Positions 8,204-18,908 of a stretch of DNA of 64,000 nt are shown piece by piece; positions within the stretch are counted from its first letter, which is position 1, and each line of letters starts with the position of its first letter. The position numbers were made by a program, and so were the translations under genes. A model generated the notes under the pieces. It saw nothing but the letters and a program-made list of their open reading frames with translations. It searched no databases and was not told the DNA's origin. Source of the stretch: Pseudophaeobacter sp. EL27 (lineage in GTDB: Bacteria > Pseudomonadota > Alphaproteobacteria > Rhodobacterales > Rhodobacteraceae); NCBI RefSeq assembly GCF_900313025.1, contig NZ_OMPQ01000011.1, forward strand, positions 411,551 to 475,550, written 5' to 3'.

Positions 8204-8848
8204 ATGATGCATATCGCGGATCTGCCGGACACTATTGCTGTCTTCCCATTGCCTCGGGCGATTTTATTGCCCCGGGCGCGCCTGCCGCTGCATATTTTTG
8301 AACCCCGCTACCTGCAGATGTTTGAGGATGCGCTGAAAACTCCGGAACGTCTGATTGGCATGATCCAACCCTGTGCTCGACCAGGGGATGCCGAGGCGCT
8401 GCACGCCATAGGCTGCGCCGGCCGGGTGACACAGTTTTCCGAGACTGAGGACGGTCGCTATATGGTCACCCTGTCCGGCCTGTCCCGGTTTCGCGTTCTG
8501 GGAGAGGTCACCGGCTTTAGCCCCTATCGCCGCTGTGACGTGAGCTGGAGCGGTTTTGATCGTGATCTTGGCAGTTCTGGTGAGCTGGACCCGGAGTTTG
8601 ATCGCACTGGTTTCCTGTCCCTGTTGGAGCGGTTCTTTGTGGCGCAGGGCCTGTCTACGGATTGGGGCTCGTTGAGCGAGGCTGAAGATGAGCTGCTTAT
8701 CAACTCTCTGTCGATGTTGTTGGAGTTTGAGCCCGAGGACAAACAGGCCTTGCTAGAGTCGCCCTGTCTTGCCACAAGGCGGAAAACGCTGGTGACATTG
8801 ATCGAGTTTGCCCTTCGGGGCGGCGCACATGAGGATATCTTGCAATGA
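8204..8848 (+). CDS. Lon substrate-binding domain protein
   Basis: This 214-residue protein consists only of the LON N-terminal (PUA-like) domain. '[26 protein letters not shown]' at the start is the diagnostic strand-helix, and '[29 protein letters not shown]' is the core. No ATPase or protease domain is present. Such stand-alone proteins are often annotated as peptidase S16, but their role is unknown. It starts 27 bases after the thioredoxin-TPR gene and its stop overlaps the next gene by 4 bases, so the three form an operon. Confidence 0.9.
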   Translation: MMHIADLPDTIAVFPLPRAILLPRARLPLHIFEPRYLQMFEDALKTPERLIGMIQPCARPGDAEALHAIGCAGRVTQFSETEDGRYMVTLSGLSRFRVLGEVTGFSPYRRCDVSWSGFDRDLGSSGELDPEFDRTGFLSLLERFFVAQGLSTDWGSLSEAEDELLINSLSMLLEFEPEDKQALLESPCLATRRKTLVTLIEFALRGGAHEDILQ

Positions 8849-9033
8849 GTGATACAAAACCGGTGACCTTTGATCGCCGCATGCTGGAGGCCCTGGTCTG
8901 TCCAAAAACCCAAGGCACGCTTGAGTATGACGCCGAGGCACAGGAGCTGCGGTCCAAGGCCGCAAACCTGGCCTTTCCTATCCGTAACGGTATTCCGGTC
9001 ATGTTGGTGGATGAAGCCCGCGTAATTGACTAG
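8845..9033 (+). CDS. Trm112 family protein
   Basis: This 62-residue protein of the Trm112/YcaR type begins its core with '[17 protein letters not shown]' and ends with '[14 protein letters not shown]'. Eukaryotic Trm112 activates several methyltransferases, and bacterial relatives are small single-domain proteins of uncertain role. Only one cysteine is present, so the zinc site seen in some relatives is absent. It overlaps the preceding gene by ATGA. Confidence 0.9.
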   Translation: MSDTKPVTFDRRMLEALVCPKTQGTLEYDAEAQELRSKAANLAFPIRNGIPVMLVDEARVID

Positions 9034-9103
9034 GCCGATGGGGTAAGGCGGACATCTAGGCTTTGGATTGTGGCCAAAACTCCTGATAGTTTGACTTGAC
9101 AAG

Positions 9104-9190
9104 GGAGGGGCTCCCGCCCCCGCAGCTGCCCCGTTGGGGCAACTTGGCGGCGTTGGGCCCGGCGCTGAGCTGACGCACAGCGGGCGCGCT
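9104..9190 (+). repeat. Structured intergenic repeat, family 1, copy B
   Basis: The parts follow the same order as copy A: GGGGCTCCCGCCCC at 9107-9120, a different central hairpin at 9127-9141 (TGCCCC, loop GTT, GGGGCA), then CGTTGGGCC at 9151-9159 and a GC-rich tail. It lies downstream of the Trm112 gene in the same orientation. Confidence 0.75.
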
Positions 9191-9283
9191 ATTTGATATG
9201 TGGTGGATTTGGCAGTGCCTGGAAAATGGCGCTATGTGGCAAGAGGGCTGGCCGCGTGGGTCGGTATTCGCGACAGCTGCGAA

Positions 9284-9376
9284 ACCAGCGGTGCCGCGCC
9301 TTGCCGGTGGGCAAGGCGCTTGGCCCAACTGGATCGCAACACCAGAGGTGTTGACGGAATGGGCGGGAGCGCCCCC
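9284..9376 (-). repeat. Structured intergenic repeat, family 1, copy C (inverted)
   Basis: Read on the minus strand, this element gives a GGGGCGCTCCCGCCC hairpin (9376-9361), a third version of the central hairpin (9353-9337; CAACACC, loop TCT, GGTGTTG), the GTTGGGCC block (9329-9322) and a 10-bp GCGCCTTGCC/GGCAAGGCGC stem (9319-9296). It starts 18 bases after the minus-strand hydroxylase gene. It faces copy B tail to tail in the convergent gap. Confidence 0.7.
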
Positions 9377-9393
9377 TTGCGGATGGCGAGAGG

Positions 9394-10620
9394 TCAAATG
9401 GCTTCGCCTTTGAGCAGACGCGGCAAATCGCCGGTCAGCCCGGCGGCCTCGCGCATGAAACCACGCCTGAGGCCCGGCAGGCTGTTCACCAGTCCCATCC
9501 CTAGATCACGGCCAAACCGCAGCAGCGGGTTGTCGTTGGAAAACAATTTGTTGACCATGTCTGTGCTGGCCACAAGCGTGGCCGTATCAAAGCGGCGCCA
9601 CTGTTGATAACGCTCCAGAACCAGCGAAGAACCTGCGTCTTCACCGCGGCGTTTGGCCTCGGTCAGCACCTCAGCCAGGGCGCCAACATCGCGCAACCCG
9701 GCGTTCAGCCCCTGTCCGGCGATGGGGTGCATGCCATGGGCCGCATCCCCAATCAGCGCCATCCGGGTACCAATGAAACTATTGGCGATGGTCAGGTTCA
9801 GCGGATAGGTAAAGCGCTTGCCTGCCAGAGAGATCTCACCAAGAAAGTCACCAAAGCGCGGTTTCAGGGCAGTGATGTAATCGGCATCCTCCAGACCGTG
9901 GATTGCCTGAGCCATCTCGGTCTTTTCGCTCCAGACAATCGAGGAACGATTGCCGGGCAGCGGCAGGATCGCCAGCGGGCCGGGCTCCATGAAGAACTGG
10001 TGGGCAATGCCGTGGTGTGGTTTTTCGTGATCAATGGCGCAGACCAGCGCGGTCTGGCCATAGTCCCAGCCGCTGCGCGTGATCCCGGCGCGGGCTGCGG
10101 TGCCGCTCTTGCGCCCGTCTGCGCCGACCAGAATACCGCCCCGCAGAGTCTCGCCACTCTCTAGCGTCAGAGTGACGCCGGTCTGATCCGCCTCCTGGGC
10201 GACAACGCGGGCCTCATTGATCTGGGTGATGCTTGGTTCATCTTCCATCGCCTGCAGCAAGGCGCGACGCAGATAGCGATCCTCCAGCATATAGCCCATC
10301 GGGCCTTCTTCGATTTCGCGGTGGTCAAAATGCAGGAAAAACGGCGATGCCCCTTCCCCGGCATGACCATCGCTGGCCTTGATTTCCAGCATGGGCTGCG
10401 CCTGCTCTGCCACCAAGGGCCAGATGCCGATCTGATGCAGCAACCGCTGCGAGGCCAAGGCCAAGGCATAGCCGCGCCCATCAAAATCCTCTTCCTTAAA
10501 TCCGCCCCTTGGCAGGGCGTCGATCACAGTGACGCTATGACCCGTCTGAGCCAGTGCCAAAGCCAGAGCAGGGCCATTCAGACCACCACCTACGATCAGA
10601 ATATCGGATGTGTTTTTCAT
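9394..10620 (-). CDS. UbiH/UbiF-type FAD monooxygenase
   Basis: This 408-residue flavoprotein of the ubiquinone-biosynthesis hydroxylase family hydroxylates the aromatic ring of ubiquinone precursors. It has the N-terminal dinucleotide motif 'ILIVGGGLNGPALALAL', the 'LVGADGRKS' motif near residue 160, and the FAD ribityl-binding 'ALIGDAAHGMHPIAGQGLNAGLRD' near residue 290. Which ring position it attacks (UbiH, UbiF or UbiL type) is not decidable here. The start at 10620 has GAGG a few bases upstream. The longer open frame to 10671 lacks support. Confidence 0.9.
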   Translation of the reverse strand: MKNTSDILIVGGGLNGPALALALAQTGHSVTVIDALPRGGFKEEDFDGRGYALALASQRLLHQIGIWPLVAEQAQPMLEIKASDGHAGEGASPFFLHFDHREIEEGPMGYMLEDRYLRRALLQAMEDEPSITQINEARVVAQEADQTGVTLTLESGETLRGGILVGADGRKSGTAARAGITRSGWDYGQTALVCAIDHEKPHHGIAHQFFMEPGPLAILPLPGNRSSIVWSEKTEMAQAIHGLEDADYITALKPRFGDFLGEISLAGKRFTYPLNLTIANSFIGTRMALIGDAAHGMHPIAGQGLNAGLRDVGALAEVLTEAKRRGEDAGSSLVLERYQQWRRFDTATLVASTDMVNKLFSNDNPLLRFGRDLGMGLVNSLPGLRRGFMREAAGLTGDLPRLLKGEAI

Positions 10621-10774
10621 ACCTCGCAATATGCGCTGATTGGTGGAATTGTCCATGCCACCGGAGGGCAATTCGGCAGATCTAAGCCGCTGGCCCGCGC
10701 TGACTTTGGTCTTCGGGATTGTACGAGGTTCAGCAGGAGGCTACCGTCCTGGAAAATCCATGGGAGAGATGGCA

Positions 10775-12109
10775 ATGCAGGACTGGTTGAAGATGAGTGC
10801 CGCAGATTTGGGGCGGGGAATTGCGGCACGGGAGATTGACCCGGTTGCTTTGACCGAATGCTATCTGGCGGCTATCGACGCACATCCGCACCGGGATCGT
10901 ATCTACAGCGAAGTCACCCACGAACGCGCCTTGGCGGAAGCCACTGCGGCCGCGGAACGCGCCCGAATGGGGCTGCGGCGCTCGCCCCTCGATGGGGTGC
11001 CGATCAGCTGGAAAGACCTGTTTGATTCCGCAGGGGCCAAGACCGAGGCGGGGTCTGATTTGTTGAAAGATCGGGTGCCGGATCAGGACGCATTGGTATT
11101 GGAGGTAGCAACCTCCATGGGCAGTGTCTGTCTTGGCAAAACCCATATGAGCGAGCTGGCCTTTTCCGGGCTGGGCCTCAACCCGGTGAAGGCAACGCCC
11201 CCCTGCGTGAACGATGAAGGGGCGGTGCCGGGCGGCTCATCCTCCGGTGCAGCCGCCTCGGTCGCTTTTGATATGGCGGCGGGCGCTATTGGCTCTGATA
11301 CAGGGGGATCGGTGCGTATTCCCTCTGCCTGGAACGATCTGGTTGGGCTAAAAACCACTGCCGGGCGGATCAGCCTCGAAGGGGTGGTGCCTCTCTGTCT
11401 CAAGTTCGATACTGTCGGCCCGCTGGTACGCTCGGTTGAGGACGCTGGTCTTTTCCTGGGATTGCTGGAGGGGACCGAGGGGCCGGATCTGCGCGGTGCG
11501 GGCGACCTCAAGGGGCGGCGTTTTGCCGATCTGCAGACCATGGCGCAGGAGGAACTCGACCCGGTTGTCGCCCAAAGCTACGCTGATGCCCTGCAAAAGC
11601 TACAAGAGGCAGGCGCTGAGATCGTGCCGTTGGAGGTGCCTGAGTTGGCTGAGGCCATGGGGTTTAGCGCAATTCTGTTCACCACTGAGGCCTATGGATT
11701 GTGGAAAGACGTGATTGAGGCCAGCCCTGAGGTGATGTTTGACAAGATACTGGAACGGTTCCGCTCCGGCGCGGGTTTCTCAGGTCCGGACTATGTCGCA
11801 GCCTGGGCCAAGCTGGAGCAAGCCCGCATGGCCTGGGATCAGGCAGTGGCTGGTTTTGATGGTGTCTTGACCCCCAGCTGCCCGATCCTGCCGCCCAATC
11901 TGGCGCGGCTGGAACAGGAAGAGGATTACTATGTGCAGGCCAATCTGCTGACACTGCGCAACACCCGTATTGGCAACCTGATGGGCACATGCGGGCTGAG
12001 CCTGCCAACGGGCACCCCCAGCTGCGGTTTGCAAATCCTTGGTCAGCCCGATTGCGAAGAGGCTCTGCTGCGGGTTGGCATGGGGGTTGAGGCGGCTTTG
12101 GCTGTCTAA
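10775..12109 (+). CDS. Amidase-signature family hydrolase
   Basis: This 444-residue enzyme of the amidase-signature family hydrolyses a C-N amide bond with a Ser-cisSer-Lys triad. The catalytic lysine is in 'ISWKDLFDSAG', the cis-serine in 'PGGSSSGAAASVA' and the nucleophile in 'GSDTGGSVRIPSAW'. No GatB or GatC is nearby, so this is unlikely to be the Glu-tRNA amidotransferase subunit. Substrate is unknown. The ATG at 10775 has GGGAGAG at good spacing. Frames from 10640 would run through the divergent promoter region. It is transcribed away from the UbiH-like gene. Confidence 0.88.
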   Translation: MQDWLKMSAADLGRGIAAREIDPVALTECYLAAIDAHPHRDRIYSEVTHERALAEATAAAERARMGLRRSPLDGVPISWKDLFDSAGAKTEAGSDLLKDRVPDQDALVLEVATSMGSVCLGKTHMSELAFSGLGLNPVKATPPCVNDEGAVPGGSSSGAAASVAFDMAAGAIGSDTGGSVRIPSAWNDLVGLKTTAGRISLEGVVPLCLKFDTVGPLVRSVEDAGLFLGLLEGTEGPDLRGAGDLKGRRFADLQTMAQEELDPVVAQSYADALQKLQEAGAEIVPLEVPELAEAMGFSAILFTTEAYGLWKDVIEASPEVMFDKILERFRSGAGFSGPDYVAAWAKLEQARMAWDQAVAGFDGVLTPSCPILPPNLARLEQEEDYYVQANLLTLRNTRIGNLMGTCGLSLPTGTPSCGLQILGQPDCEEALLRVGMGVEAALAV

Positions 12110-12250
12110 AGTCGCGCCGGTGAGACGCAAAGTCTGGCGGGAATGCCACAAATTTGGCCAAGGCCGCATCCTGCGGCTGGACGCATGGGCTCTTGCTCTG
12201 TAATTTGATTGCAAACGGGGCGTGAATGATCCCGAACTTGAGGCACAGCT

Positions 12251-13435
12251 ATGAATTTCCCTGAGCGGTTTGCGAACCTGCCAGCCTATGCGTTTCCGCG
12301 CCTGCGGGCGCTTTTGGACCATCACACGCCCGGCGGCGATGTGGTGCATATGACCATTGGCGAGCCAAAACACCAATTCCCCCAGTGGGTGACGGATGTC
12401 ATCGTTGAGAATGCGGCGGGCTTTAACAGCTATCCGCCCAATGATGGTTCTGATGATCTGCGCGGCGCGATGGCAGGTTGGATTTCCAACCGCTACGGTG
12501 TCACTATGGATCCGGCAACGCAGATCATGGCGCTGAATGGCACCCGTGAGGGATTGTATAACGCCGCCATGGCGCTCTGCCCTGAAACCAAGAATGGCGC
12601 AAAACCAGCGATCCTGATCCCGAACCCCTTCTATCAGGTCTATATGGTGGCCAGCCTGTCTGTTGCGGCAGAGCCCGTGTTCCTGCCGGCAACCGCAGCC
12701 TCCGGTCATCTACCCGATTATGAAAACCTGCCCGAAGAGCTGCTGGAACGCACGGCCATTGCCTATATCTGCTCGCCTGCCAATCCGCAGGGGGCCGTAG
12801 CCGATCGCGCCTATTGGCAGCGGCTGATCGCCTTGGCCGAGAAGCATGATTTCTGCATCTTTGCCGATGAATGCTACAGCGAGATCTATCGCGACGAGGC
12901 CCCCATTGGTGCCCTCACCGTGGCGCAGGAGATGGGGGCGGATCCGGAACGGCTGGTGCTGTTCAATTCGCTCTCCAAACGGTCAAACCTGCCGGGGCTG
13001 CGCTCTGGGGTGATTGCCTCTGGCCCGGAAAATATCAAACGGATCAAACAGCTGCGCGCCTATTCCGGCGCGCCCTTGCCGGGGCCTTTGCAGGCCGCCG
13101 CGGCAGCGGTCTGGGCGGATGAAACCCATGTGGTGGAAAACCGGGCGCTTTATGTTGAGAAATACAAAATCGCGGATGAAGTTTTCGCTGGGCTCGACGG
13201 CTATGTATCACCCGAGGCGGGCTTTTTCCTCTGGCTTCCGGTGCCAGATGGCGAGGAAGCGGCGCTGAAGCTGTGGAGGCAGACCGGTGTGCGGGTTTTG
13301 CCTGGTGCCTATCTGGCGCAGGGCAGCGGCGAGGGGAACCCTGGTGCTGGCTATATCCGGGTGGCACTGGTGGCCGCGCCCGAGGTGACGCGAGAAGCGC
13401 TGACCAAACTGCGACGCTGTCTTTACGACGCTTGA
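12251..13435 (+). CDS. Class I/II PLP aminotransferase, DapC-like
   Basis: This 394-residue fold-type I aminotransferase has the PLP lysine in 'SLSKRSNLPGLRSG' (about residue 240), the Asn-Pro and Asp contacts in 'CSPANPQG' and 'FADECYSEIY', and the C-terminal arginine in 'GYIRVAL'. Overall it resembles succinyldiaminopimelate aminotransferase (DapC), which serves lysine and peptidoglycan synthesis, but no dap gene is adjacent to confirm this. The 141-base gap before it shows no clear terminator for the amidase gene. Confidence 0.85.
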   Translation: MNFPERFANLPAYAFPRLRALLDHHTPGGDVVHMTIGEPKHQFPQWVTDVIVENAAGFNSYPPNDGSDDLRGAMAGWISNRYGVTMDPATQIMALNGTREGLYNAAMALCPETKNGAKPAILIPNPFYQVYMVASLSVAAEPVFLPATAASGHLPDYENLPEELLERTAIAYICSPANPQGAVADRAYWQRLIALAEKHDFCIFADECYSEIYRDEAPIGALTVAQEMGADPERLVLFNSLSKRSNLPGLRSGVIASGPENIKRIKQLRAYSGAPLPGPLQAAAAAVWADETHVVENRALYVEKYKIADEVFAGLDGYVSPEAGFFLWLPVPDGEEAALKLWRQTGVRVLPGAYLAQGSGEGNPGAGYIRVALVAAPEVTREALTKLRRCLYDA

Positions 13436-13548
13436 ATGACTGCGATGGCCCCGGGGCTCTTGGGGACATGGCCAATACTTAAGAACGACCGGTAATTAGA
13501 TCCTGTGATACAATCAGGACAGATCGGCAACAATGAACCGAGGTAGGC

Positions 13549-16500
13549 ATGGCATTTCAAACCCGCAGCAGGGACCCCCTGCTTGACAGTTCGATGCAGG
13601 CGGCGATCGAAAAGCGTGGCAAGGAACTGATTGGGATTTTCCTGATTGGCCTCGGCGTTTTTGTGGCTGCGATGGTTGGCTCCTATACGCCGGATGACCC
13701 CAATTGGATGGTCTCTACCGATGCGCCGGTGCAGAATTGGCTTGGCCGCCCTGGGGCCTCGATCGCGGCACCCTTGTTCATGATTGTGGGCTGGGCGGCC
13801 TGGAGCCTTGCGCTGACGCCATTGGCCTGGGGCCTGCGGTTCCTACTGCACAGTGGTGAAGACCGCGTGCTTGGTCGGATGATTTTTGCGCCTGTTCTAT
13901 TGGCTGTGGCCTCTATCTATGCGGCGACCCTGGTACCGGGTGTCGAATGGAAAGCGACCCATAGCTTCGGCTTGGGTGGATTGTTCGGTGATACCGTCAT
14001 GGGAGCTTTGCTGACGCTCTTGCCAGTCAGTTCGCATTTTGCCGTCAAATTGATGTCGTTGTTGATGGCCTTTGGCATGCTGGCGCTTGGGGCTTTTGTG
14101 GCTGGGTTCAGCCGTGGTGAAATGTCCCGTGCTGGGCGCTATCTGACCCTGGGCTTTGTGATCATCTATGGCGGCATTGCCAGTCTGCTGGGGCGGGGTG
14201 CCACCAGCGGCTTTAAAGCCGCTATGGCGCTGCGTGAACAGCGTCGCGCGGCCAAATTACAGGCCGAAGAGGACGCCTGGATTGCAGAAGACGATGGCGC
14301 GCAGATGTTTGAAAGCTATCCGCAGAGCGGCACTGGTGCAGAGGCCGCTGAAGATGACTTTGTTGAGGACAGGCCTGAAAAGGTTGGGCTGTTTGCTCGC
14401 GTGCCAGGCTTGATGCGTCGCTCTGACCCCGAAGAGATCCCAGATCAAATGCCGGAACCAGAGCTGGTGGAAACGGCGCAATCTGGTGAATCCTTGCTGT
14501 CAGGCGATGCGCGGATATCAGAAAAGATTGCCAGCGCTGTGCGCATTCGTCGTGCAGCGAGCCAAGCGCCGGACCATGACCCGGATCTCCCCCTGACCAA
14601 GGGACGTGGCAAGCGGGCGGAACCTTTGTTGTTTAATCCAAACGCAGCCCAAGCCAATTTGCCACCTGAGCCACCGCTGACTGCAACACAGAGCATTCCT
14701 GCCGCGCCTGCAGTGGCTGCATTTGCGCCTTCTGCTCCAGAGTTACATCAGGTTCCGGACCTTGAGGCCGCTTCGATGGAAGCAGAGCCCGCCCAGCAGA
14801 GATCTGCCCCTGAACCCACAGCTATGGATGTGTCCTCAGAGCTTGCGCCAGATCGGGTTGCCTCAGAAGATCTGCCTGCAGGTCGCGTGATCAACCGCGA
14901 ATTTGGTGCAGCGCCAAAGACGGTTTCTGCTCAAAAAGCTGCGGATCCGGTTGAATATGAACTGCCCGTCGCCACGCCGCGTAAGGCCGTTGTGGAGCAA
15001 CCCCAGCGTAAGCCAGTGCAGCCCTCGACGCGGGCCAAGGCCGAAGCCCAGCCTGCGCTGGCCTTTGAGGATAATGCCGCCGATTTTGAACTGCCGCCGC
15101 TCTCGCTGCTTGGCCACCCCAATGGGGTCGAACGCCACCACCTGAGTGACGAAGCTTTGGAAGAAAATGCGCGCATGCTGGAAGTGGTGCTGGATGACTA
15201 TGGCGTGAAGGGCGAGATCGTCTCGGTGCGTCCTGGGCCTGTTGTCACCATGTATGAACTGGAACCAGCTCCTGGTCTCAAGGCCAGCCGTGTGATTGGC
15301 CTGTCTGATGATATTGCGCGCTCGATGTCGGCCTTGTCAGCGCGGGTCTCCACCGTGCCGGGTCGGACGGTCATTGGCATTGAACTGCCTAATGAAAAGC
15401 GCGAGATGGTGAACTTCCGTGAAATCCTGTCGTCGCGCGACTATGGAGATGGCATTCAGAGCCTGCCTTTGGCGCTGGGCAAGGATATCGGTGGGTCCTC
15501 CATGGTGGCCGATCTGGCTAAGATGCCGCATTTGCTGATTGCTGGGACCACGGGCTCGGGTAAATCGGTTGCGATCAATACCATGATCCTGTCGCTGCTT
15601 TACAAACTGTCACCAGAGGAATGCCGCTTGATCATGATCGACCCCAAGATGTTGGAGCTTTCCGTCTATGACGGTATCCCGCATCTGTTGTCGCCTGTTG
15701 TGACCGACCCCAAAAAGGCAGTCGTGGCGCTGAAATGGGTCGTCGGCGAAATGGAAGATCGCTACCGCAAGATGTCCAAGATGGGTGTGCGCAACATCGC
15801 CGGCTACAATGGTCGGGTGAAGGAAGCCCTGGCCAAGGGCGAGATGTTCAGCCGCACGGTGCAGACCGGATTTGATGATGACACTGGCGAGCCAGTGTTC
15901 GAGACGGATGAATTCGCCCCCGAGGCGCTGCCCTATATCGTGGTGATCGTCGATGAGATGGCTGATCTGATGATGGTAGCGGGCAAGGAGATCGAGGCCT
16001 GTATTCAGCGTCTTGCGCAGATGGCGCGGGCCTCTGGTATTCACCTGATCATGGCCACACAGCGGCCCTCGGTGGATGTGATCACCGGTACCATCAAGGC
16101 CAACTTCCCTACCCGGATTTCGTTCCAGGTGACGTCGAAAATCGACAGCCGGACTATTCTTGGCGAAATGGGGGCAGAACAGCTCCTGGGGATGGGCGAT
16201 ATGCTCTATATGGCGGGCGGCGCCAAGATCACCCGCTGCCATGGGCCATTTGTGTCGGATGAAGAGGTTGAAGAGGTGGTGAACCACCTGAAGCAGTTTG
16301 GTCCGCCTGCCTATATGAACGGGGTTGTTGATGGTCCGGATGATGACAAGGCCGACAATATCGACGCGGTTCTGGGCCTGAACACCGGTGGCAATACCAA
16401 TGGCGAAGACGCGCTATACGACTCGGCGGTGCAGATCGTGATCAAGGATCGCAAGTGCTCTACCTCCTATATTCAGCGCAAACTGGCCATCGGCTATAAC

Positions 16501-16596
16501 AAGGCCGCGCGACTGGTTGAGCAGATGGAGGACGAAGGTCTCGTCTCACCTGCAAATCACGTGGGCAAACGCGAAATCCTGGTGCCAGAGCAATAA
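13549..16596 (+). CDS. ftsK: FtsK-type DNA translocase
   Basis: This 1015-residue septal DNA pump moves chromosome ends across the closing septum and activates XerCD resolution. Several N-terminal membrane segments (within about 27-210) anchor it. A long Ala/Pro/Glu-rich linker spans about 230-520. The motor domain carries Walker A '[14 protein letters not shown]' near residue 666 and Walker B '[12 protein letters not shown]' near 796. The last ~65 residues form the gamma winged helix that reads polar sequences ('[26 protein letters not shown]'). All expected parts are present. lolA follows 79 bases downstream on the same strand. Confidence 0.97.
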   Translation: MAFQTRSRDPLLDSSMQAAIEKRGKELIGIFLIGLGVFVAAMVGSYTPDDPNWMVSTDAPVQNWLGRPGASIAAPLFMIVGWAAWSLALTPLAWGLRFLLHSGEDRVLGRMIFAPVLLAVASIYAATLVPGVEWKATHSFGLGGLFGDTVMGALLTLLPVSSHFAVKLMSLLMAFGMLALGAFVAGFSRGEMSRAGRYLTLGFVIIYGGIASLLGRGATSGFKAAMALREQRRAAKLQAEEDAWIAEDDGAQMFESYPQSGTGAEAAEDDFVEDRPEKVGLFARVPGLMRRSDPEEIPDQMPEPELVETAQSGESLLSGDARISEKIASAVRIRRAASQAPDHDPDLPLTKGRGKRAEPLLFNPNAAQANLPPEPPLTATQSIPAAPAVAAFAPSAPELHQVPDLEAASMEAEPAQQRSAPEPTAMDVSSELAPDRVASEDLPAGRVINREFGAAPKTVSAQKAADPVEYELPVATPRKAVVEQPQRKPVQPSTRAKAEAQPALAFEDNAADFELPPLSLLGHPNGVERHHLSDEALEENARMLEVVLDDYGVKGEIVSVRPGPVVTMYELEPAPGLKASRVIGLSDDIARSMSALSARVSTVPGRTVIGIELPNEKREMVNFREILSSRDYGDGIQSLPLALGKDIGGSSMVADLAKMPHLLIAGTTGSGKSVAINTMILSLLYKLSPEECRLIMIDPKMLELSVYDGIPHLLSPVVTDPKKAVVALKWVVGEMEDRYRKMSKMGVRNIAGYNGRVKEALAKGEMFSRTVQTGFDDDTGEPVFETDEFAPEALPYIVVIVDEMADLMMVAGKEIEACIQRLAQMARASGIHLIMATQRPSVDVITGTIKANFPTRISFQVTSKIDSRTILGEMGAEQLLGMGDMLYMAGGAKITRCHGPFVSDEEVEEVVNHLKQFGPPAYMNGVVDGPDDDKADNIDAVLGLNTGGNTNGEDALYDSAVQIVIKDRKCSTSYIQRKLAIGYNKAARLVEQMEDEGLVSPANHVGKREILVPEQ

Positions 16597-16675
16597 ATCG
16601 CGCATGACACTGCGAGGCTGGGTCAGAACTGATCCGGCCTCTTTTCATTTGTCCGGCAAGGCTTATCTAGATCTC

Positions 16676-17278
16676 ATGAAACATATTCTGTCTGCTATCG
16701 CGCTGAGCTGTTGCGCCCTTGTGTTTTCCTCTGCTGCCTGGGCCGGGGATAAGCTGAGCCTGAAAGAGATCTCGGGCTATCTGAACGGAATGAAGACGGC
16801 GACGGCGACCTTCACCCAGATCAATGATGACGGTACGCTGACCACAGGTAAGCTTTACCTGCATCGTCCGGGCCGGATGCGGTTTGAATATGAGGGCACA
16901 GGCGGCGGCACCGTGGTGGCCGGGGCCGGGGCCGTGCGCATTCATGACCCCAAATCAAATCAACCGCCCGAAACCTTCCCGCTGCGGCGCACGCCGCTGT
17001 CGATCATCCTGGCCAAGCGGGTCAATCTGGATCAGGCGAATATGGTGGTCGGCCACGGATTTGACGGTACCTCGACCGTGGTGCGCGCGCAGGACCCCGA
17101 AAACCCGGATTACGGCAGTCTGGAGCTAATGTTCACGGATGAGCCAGTGGAGCTGCGCAAATGGGTGGTGCACGACGGTGGCGGTGGCAAAACCACAGTG
17201 ATCCTTGGCGCGCTGGAAACCGGCATGCGCCTGCCGTCGACGCTGTTTAGTTCGGGTGGCGGTGGCAGTTCGCCCTAG
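16676..17278 (+). CDS. lolA: LolA-type outer-membrane lipoprotein carrier
   Basis: This 200-residue periplasmic carrier has a signal peptide ending near 'SSAAWA-G'. LolA shuttles lipoproteins from the LolCDE transporter to the outer membrane. The half-barrel pattern is visible: 'KTATATFTQINDDGTLTTGKLYLHRPGRMRFEY' and 'PLRRTPLSIILAKRVNL'. I placed the start at 16676, immediately before the signal peptide, because the longer frame from 16517 overlaps the ftsK 3' end and adds no protein-like sequence. The ftsK-lolA order is common in alphaproteobacteria. An IS element begins about 24 bases after the stop. Confidence 0.85.
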   Translation: MKHILSAIALSCCALVFSSAAWAGDKLSLKEISGYLNGMKTATATFTQINDDGTLTTGKLYLHRPGRMRFEYEGTGGGTVVAGAGAVRIHDPKSNQPPETFPLRRTPLSIILAKRVNLDQANMVVGHGFDGTSTVVRAQDPENPDYGSLELMFTDEPVELRKWVVHDGGGGKTTVILGALETGMRLPSTLFSSGGGGSSP

Positions 17279-17301
17279 CGGCAAGGTCTGCTTTGCGGAT
17301 A

Positions 17302-18703
17302 TTTTGTTGAAAAACTCTTCCTTGATTGCGGCCTGAACTGCTGATTCAATTCCCGTATTGTTGGAGGGATTTGGCGATGTTGGGACCGAGACAAGAAGCG
17401 CAGGCGGGGTTGTTCTACGAGTTCTCGCTGGAGGATCACGTTCCACAAGACCACTTTCTGCGATCCATCGACCGGTTCATCGACCTGAGCAGCATCCGTG
17501 CCCACCTTGCAGATTTTTACAGTCACACGGGCCGCCGGTCGGTCGACCCCGAGCTGTTGATCCGGATGCTTCTGGTCGGATACTGTTTCGGCATCCGGTC
17601 TGAGCAGCTGCTCTGCGATGAGGTGCATCTGAACCTCGCGTATCGCTGGTTCTGCCGCCTCGATCTGAGTGACCGGGTGCCGGATCATTCGACGTTCTCC
17701 AAAAACTGCCTCGGCCGTTTCCGCGAAAGTGAGCTGCTGCGCCATCGGTTTGAGACGACCGTTGCGTGCTGCATCGCGGAAGGTCTGGTCAGTGGCCAGC
17801 GCATGGCCATCGGCGCCAGCCTGATCGAAGCGGATGCCAACAAGCAGAACTTCACGCCGAAAGAAGACTGGGATGCGGCAAGCATCGACCCAGCGGATGC
17901 ATCCCGCGCAGTTCGCGAGTATCTCGACACGCTGGACGAGGCCGCGTTCGGTGCCGGCAGCGAGGTGCAGCCCAAGTTCACCTCGCATTGCGACCCGGCC
18001 AGTCAGTGGACAGCCGCCCGCAAAGTCCCTGCATTCTTCAGTTATTCCGACAACTACCTGATCGCGGACACGGCCTATGGCACCGGGCCGATGCTGGGTT
18101 GGCTGGTTGAACGCAAGATTGCCCCGCACATTCCCGTCTTCGACAAATCTGGCCGCAGCGATGGCACCTGGACCCGGGCGGATTTCGAATGGGACGCAGA
18201 GAACGACCAATACATCTGCCCCGAGGGCCAAGAGCTGAAGCAGTTCCGGCGGAACTATTCGGACCCGAACCGGGGGCCGACCGGACAGGGCAGAACCAAA
18301 TACCGTGCCCTGCAACTGACTTGCCAGGCATGCCCGTCCAAGGCAAAATGCTGCCCGAACGCAGATGTCAGATCGATCACCCGCGAAGAACACGAAGACG
18401 CTCGCCAGGTCGCCCGATACATCGCAAAGACCAAGCAATACGACATATCCATGAAGCTCCGGAAGAAGGTCGAGATGCTCTTCGCGCACCTCAAGCGCAT
18501 CCTCGGCCTCTGAAGGCTCCGACTACGTGGCCCATGCGGTGCAAATGACGAATTCCTCCTCGCCGCAACCGCCCAAAACCTCCGCAAACTGGCCAAGATC
18601 TTTCCTGCGCTGCAGCAAACGCGCAAGGCCTGACAGGAAAGGCGTTCGCGCGTCGCCAAAGCGTTCTCTTTCTGCGATCGCGAACGGGTGTTTTCCCACA
18701 GAA
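17302..18703 (+). mobile_element. IS1182-like element, copy 1 (decayed)
   Basis: The left end reads TTTTGTTGAAAAACTC (17302-17317) and the right end closes with TTTTCCCACAGAA (18691-18703). These are imperfect inverted repeats matching those of copy 2 at 20660. The element encodes a broken DDE transposase. Both ends are inferred by comparing the two copies. Confidence 0.75.
17377..18633 (+). pseudogene. IS1182-like transposase with internal deletion and premature stop
   Basis: The transposase starts at an ATG preceded by GGAGGG and reads 'MLGPRQEAQAGLFYEFSLEDHVPQDH'. Compared with copy 2, about 43 codons are missing in frame between 'NYLI' and 'ADTAYG', removing the stretch before the second catalytic aspartate. 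A TGA at 18511-18513 then replaces a glycine codon (GGA in copy 2). The same frame stays open afterward to 18633, still coding for 'RLRLRGPCGANDEFLLAATAQ'. The Cys-rich middle part (C-x2-C and CC) that copy 2 lacks is intact here. The gene is almost certainly inactive. Confidence 0.8.
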
Positions 18704-18908
18704 TTCGGATTTTTCAGCCGTTCGCTGCAGGCGCACGATCCTTGGCTTCTCCAATGCAGAAACTGGGAGGGTGGGCGGATTGCAGACTTTCTCTGCGGAA
18801 TGCGCCAATGTCCGATAAGGGTGGATAAGTTGACAGGATTCCCATGATCATCTTTAAGTTCCAAACATGATCGAGTAAAGAAAGCTGAAATTAGTGAATG
18901 AGGCACCG

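Noticed and set aside
9198..9607. Plus-strand frames of 71 and 135 codons between the Trm112 and UbiH-like genes
   Set aside because: They run through structured repeats and into antisense of the hydroxylase. Composition is explained by the hairpins.
17275..18489. 404-codon antisense frame across IS copy 1
   Set aside because: The plus strand encodes a recognisable transposase in a conserved IS frame. The antisense text has no family features.
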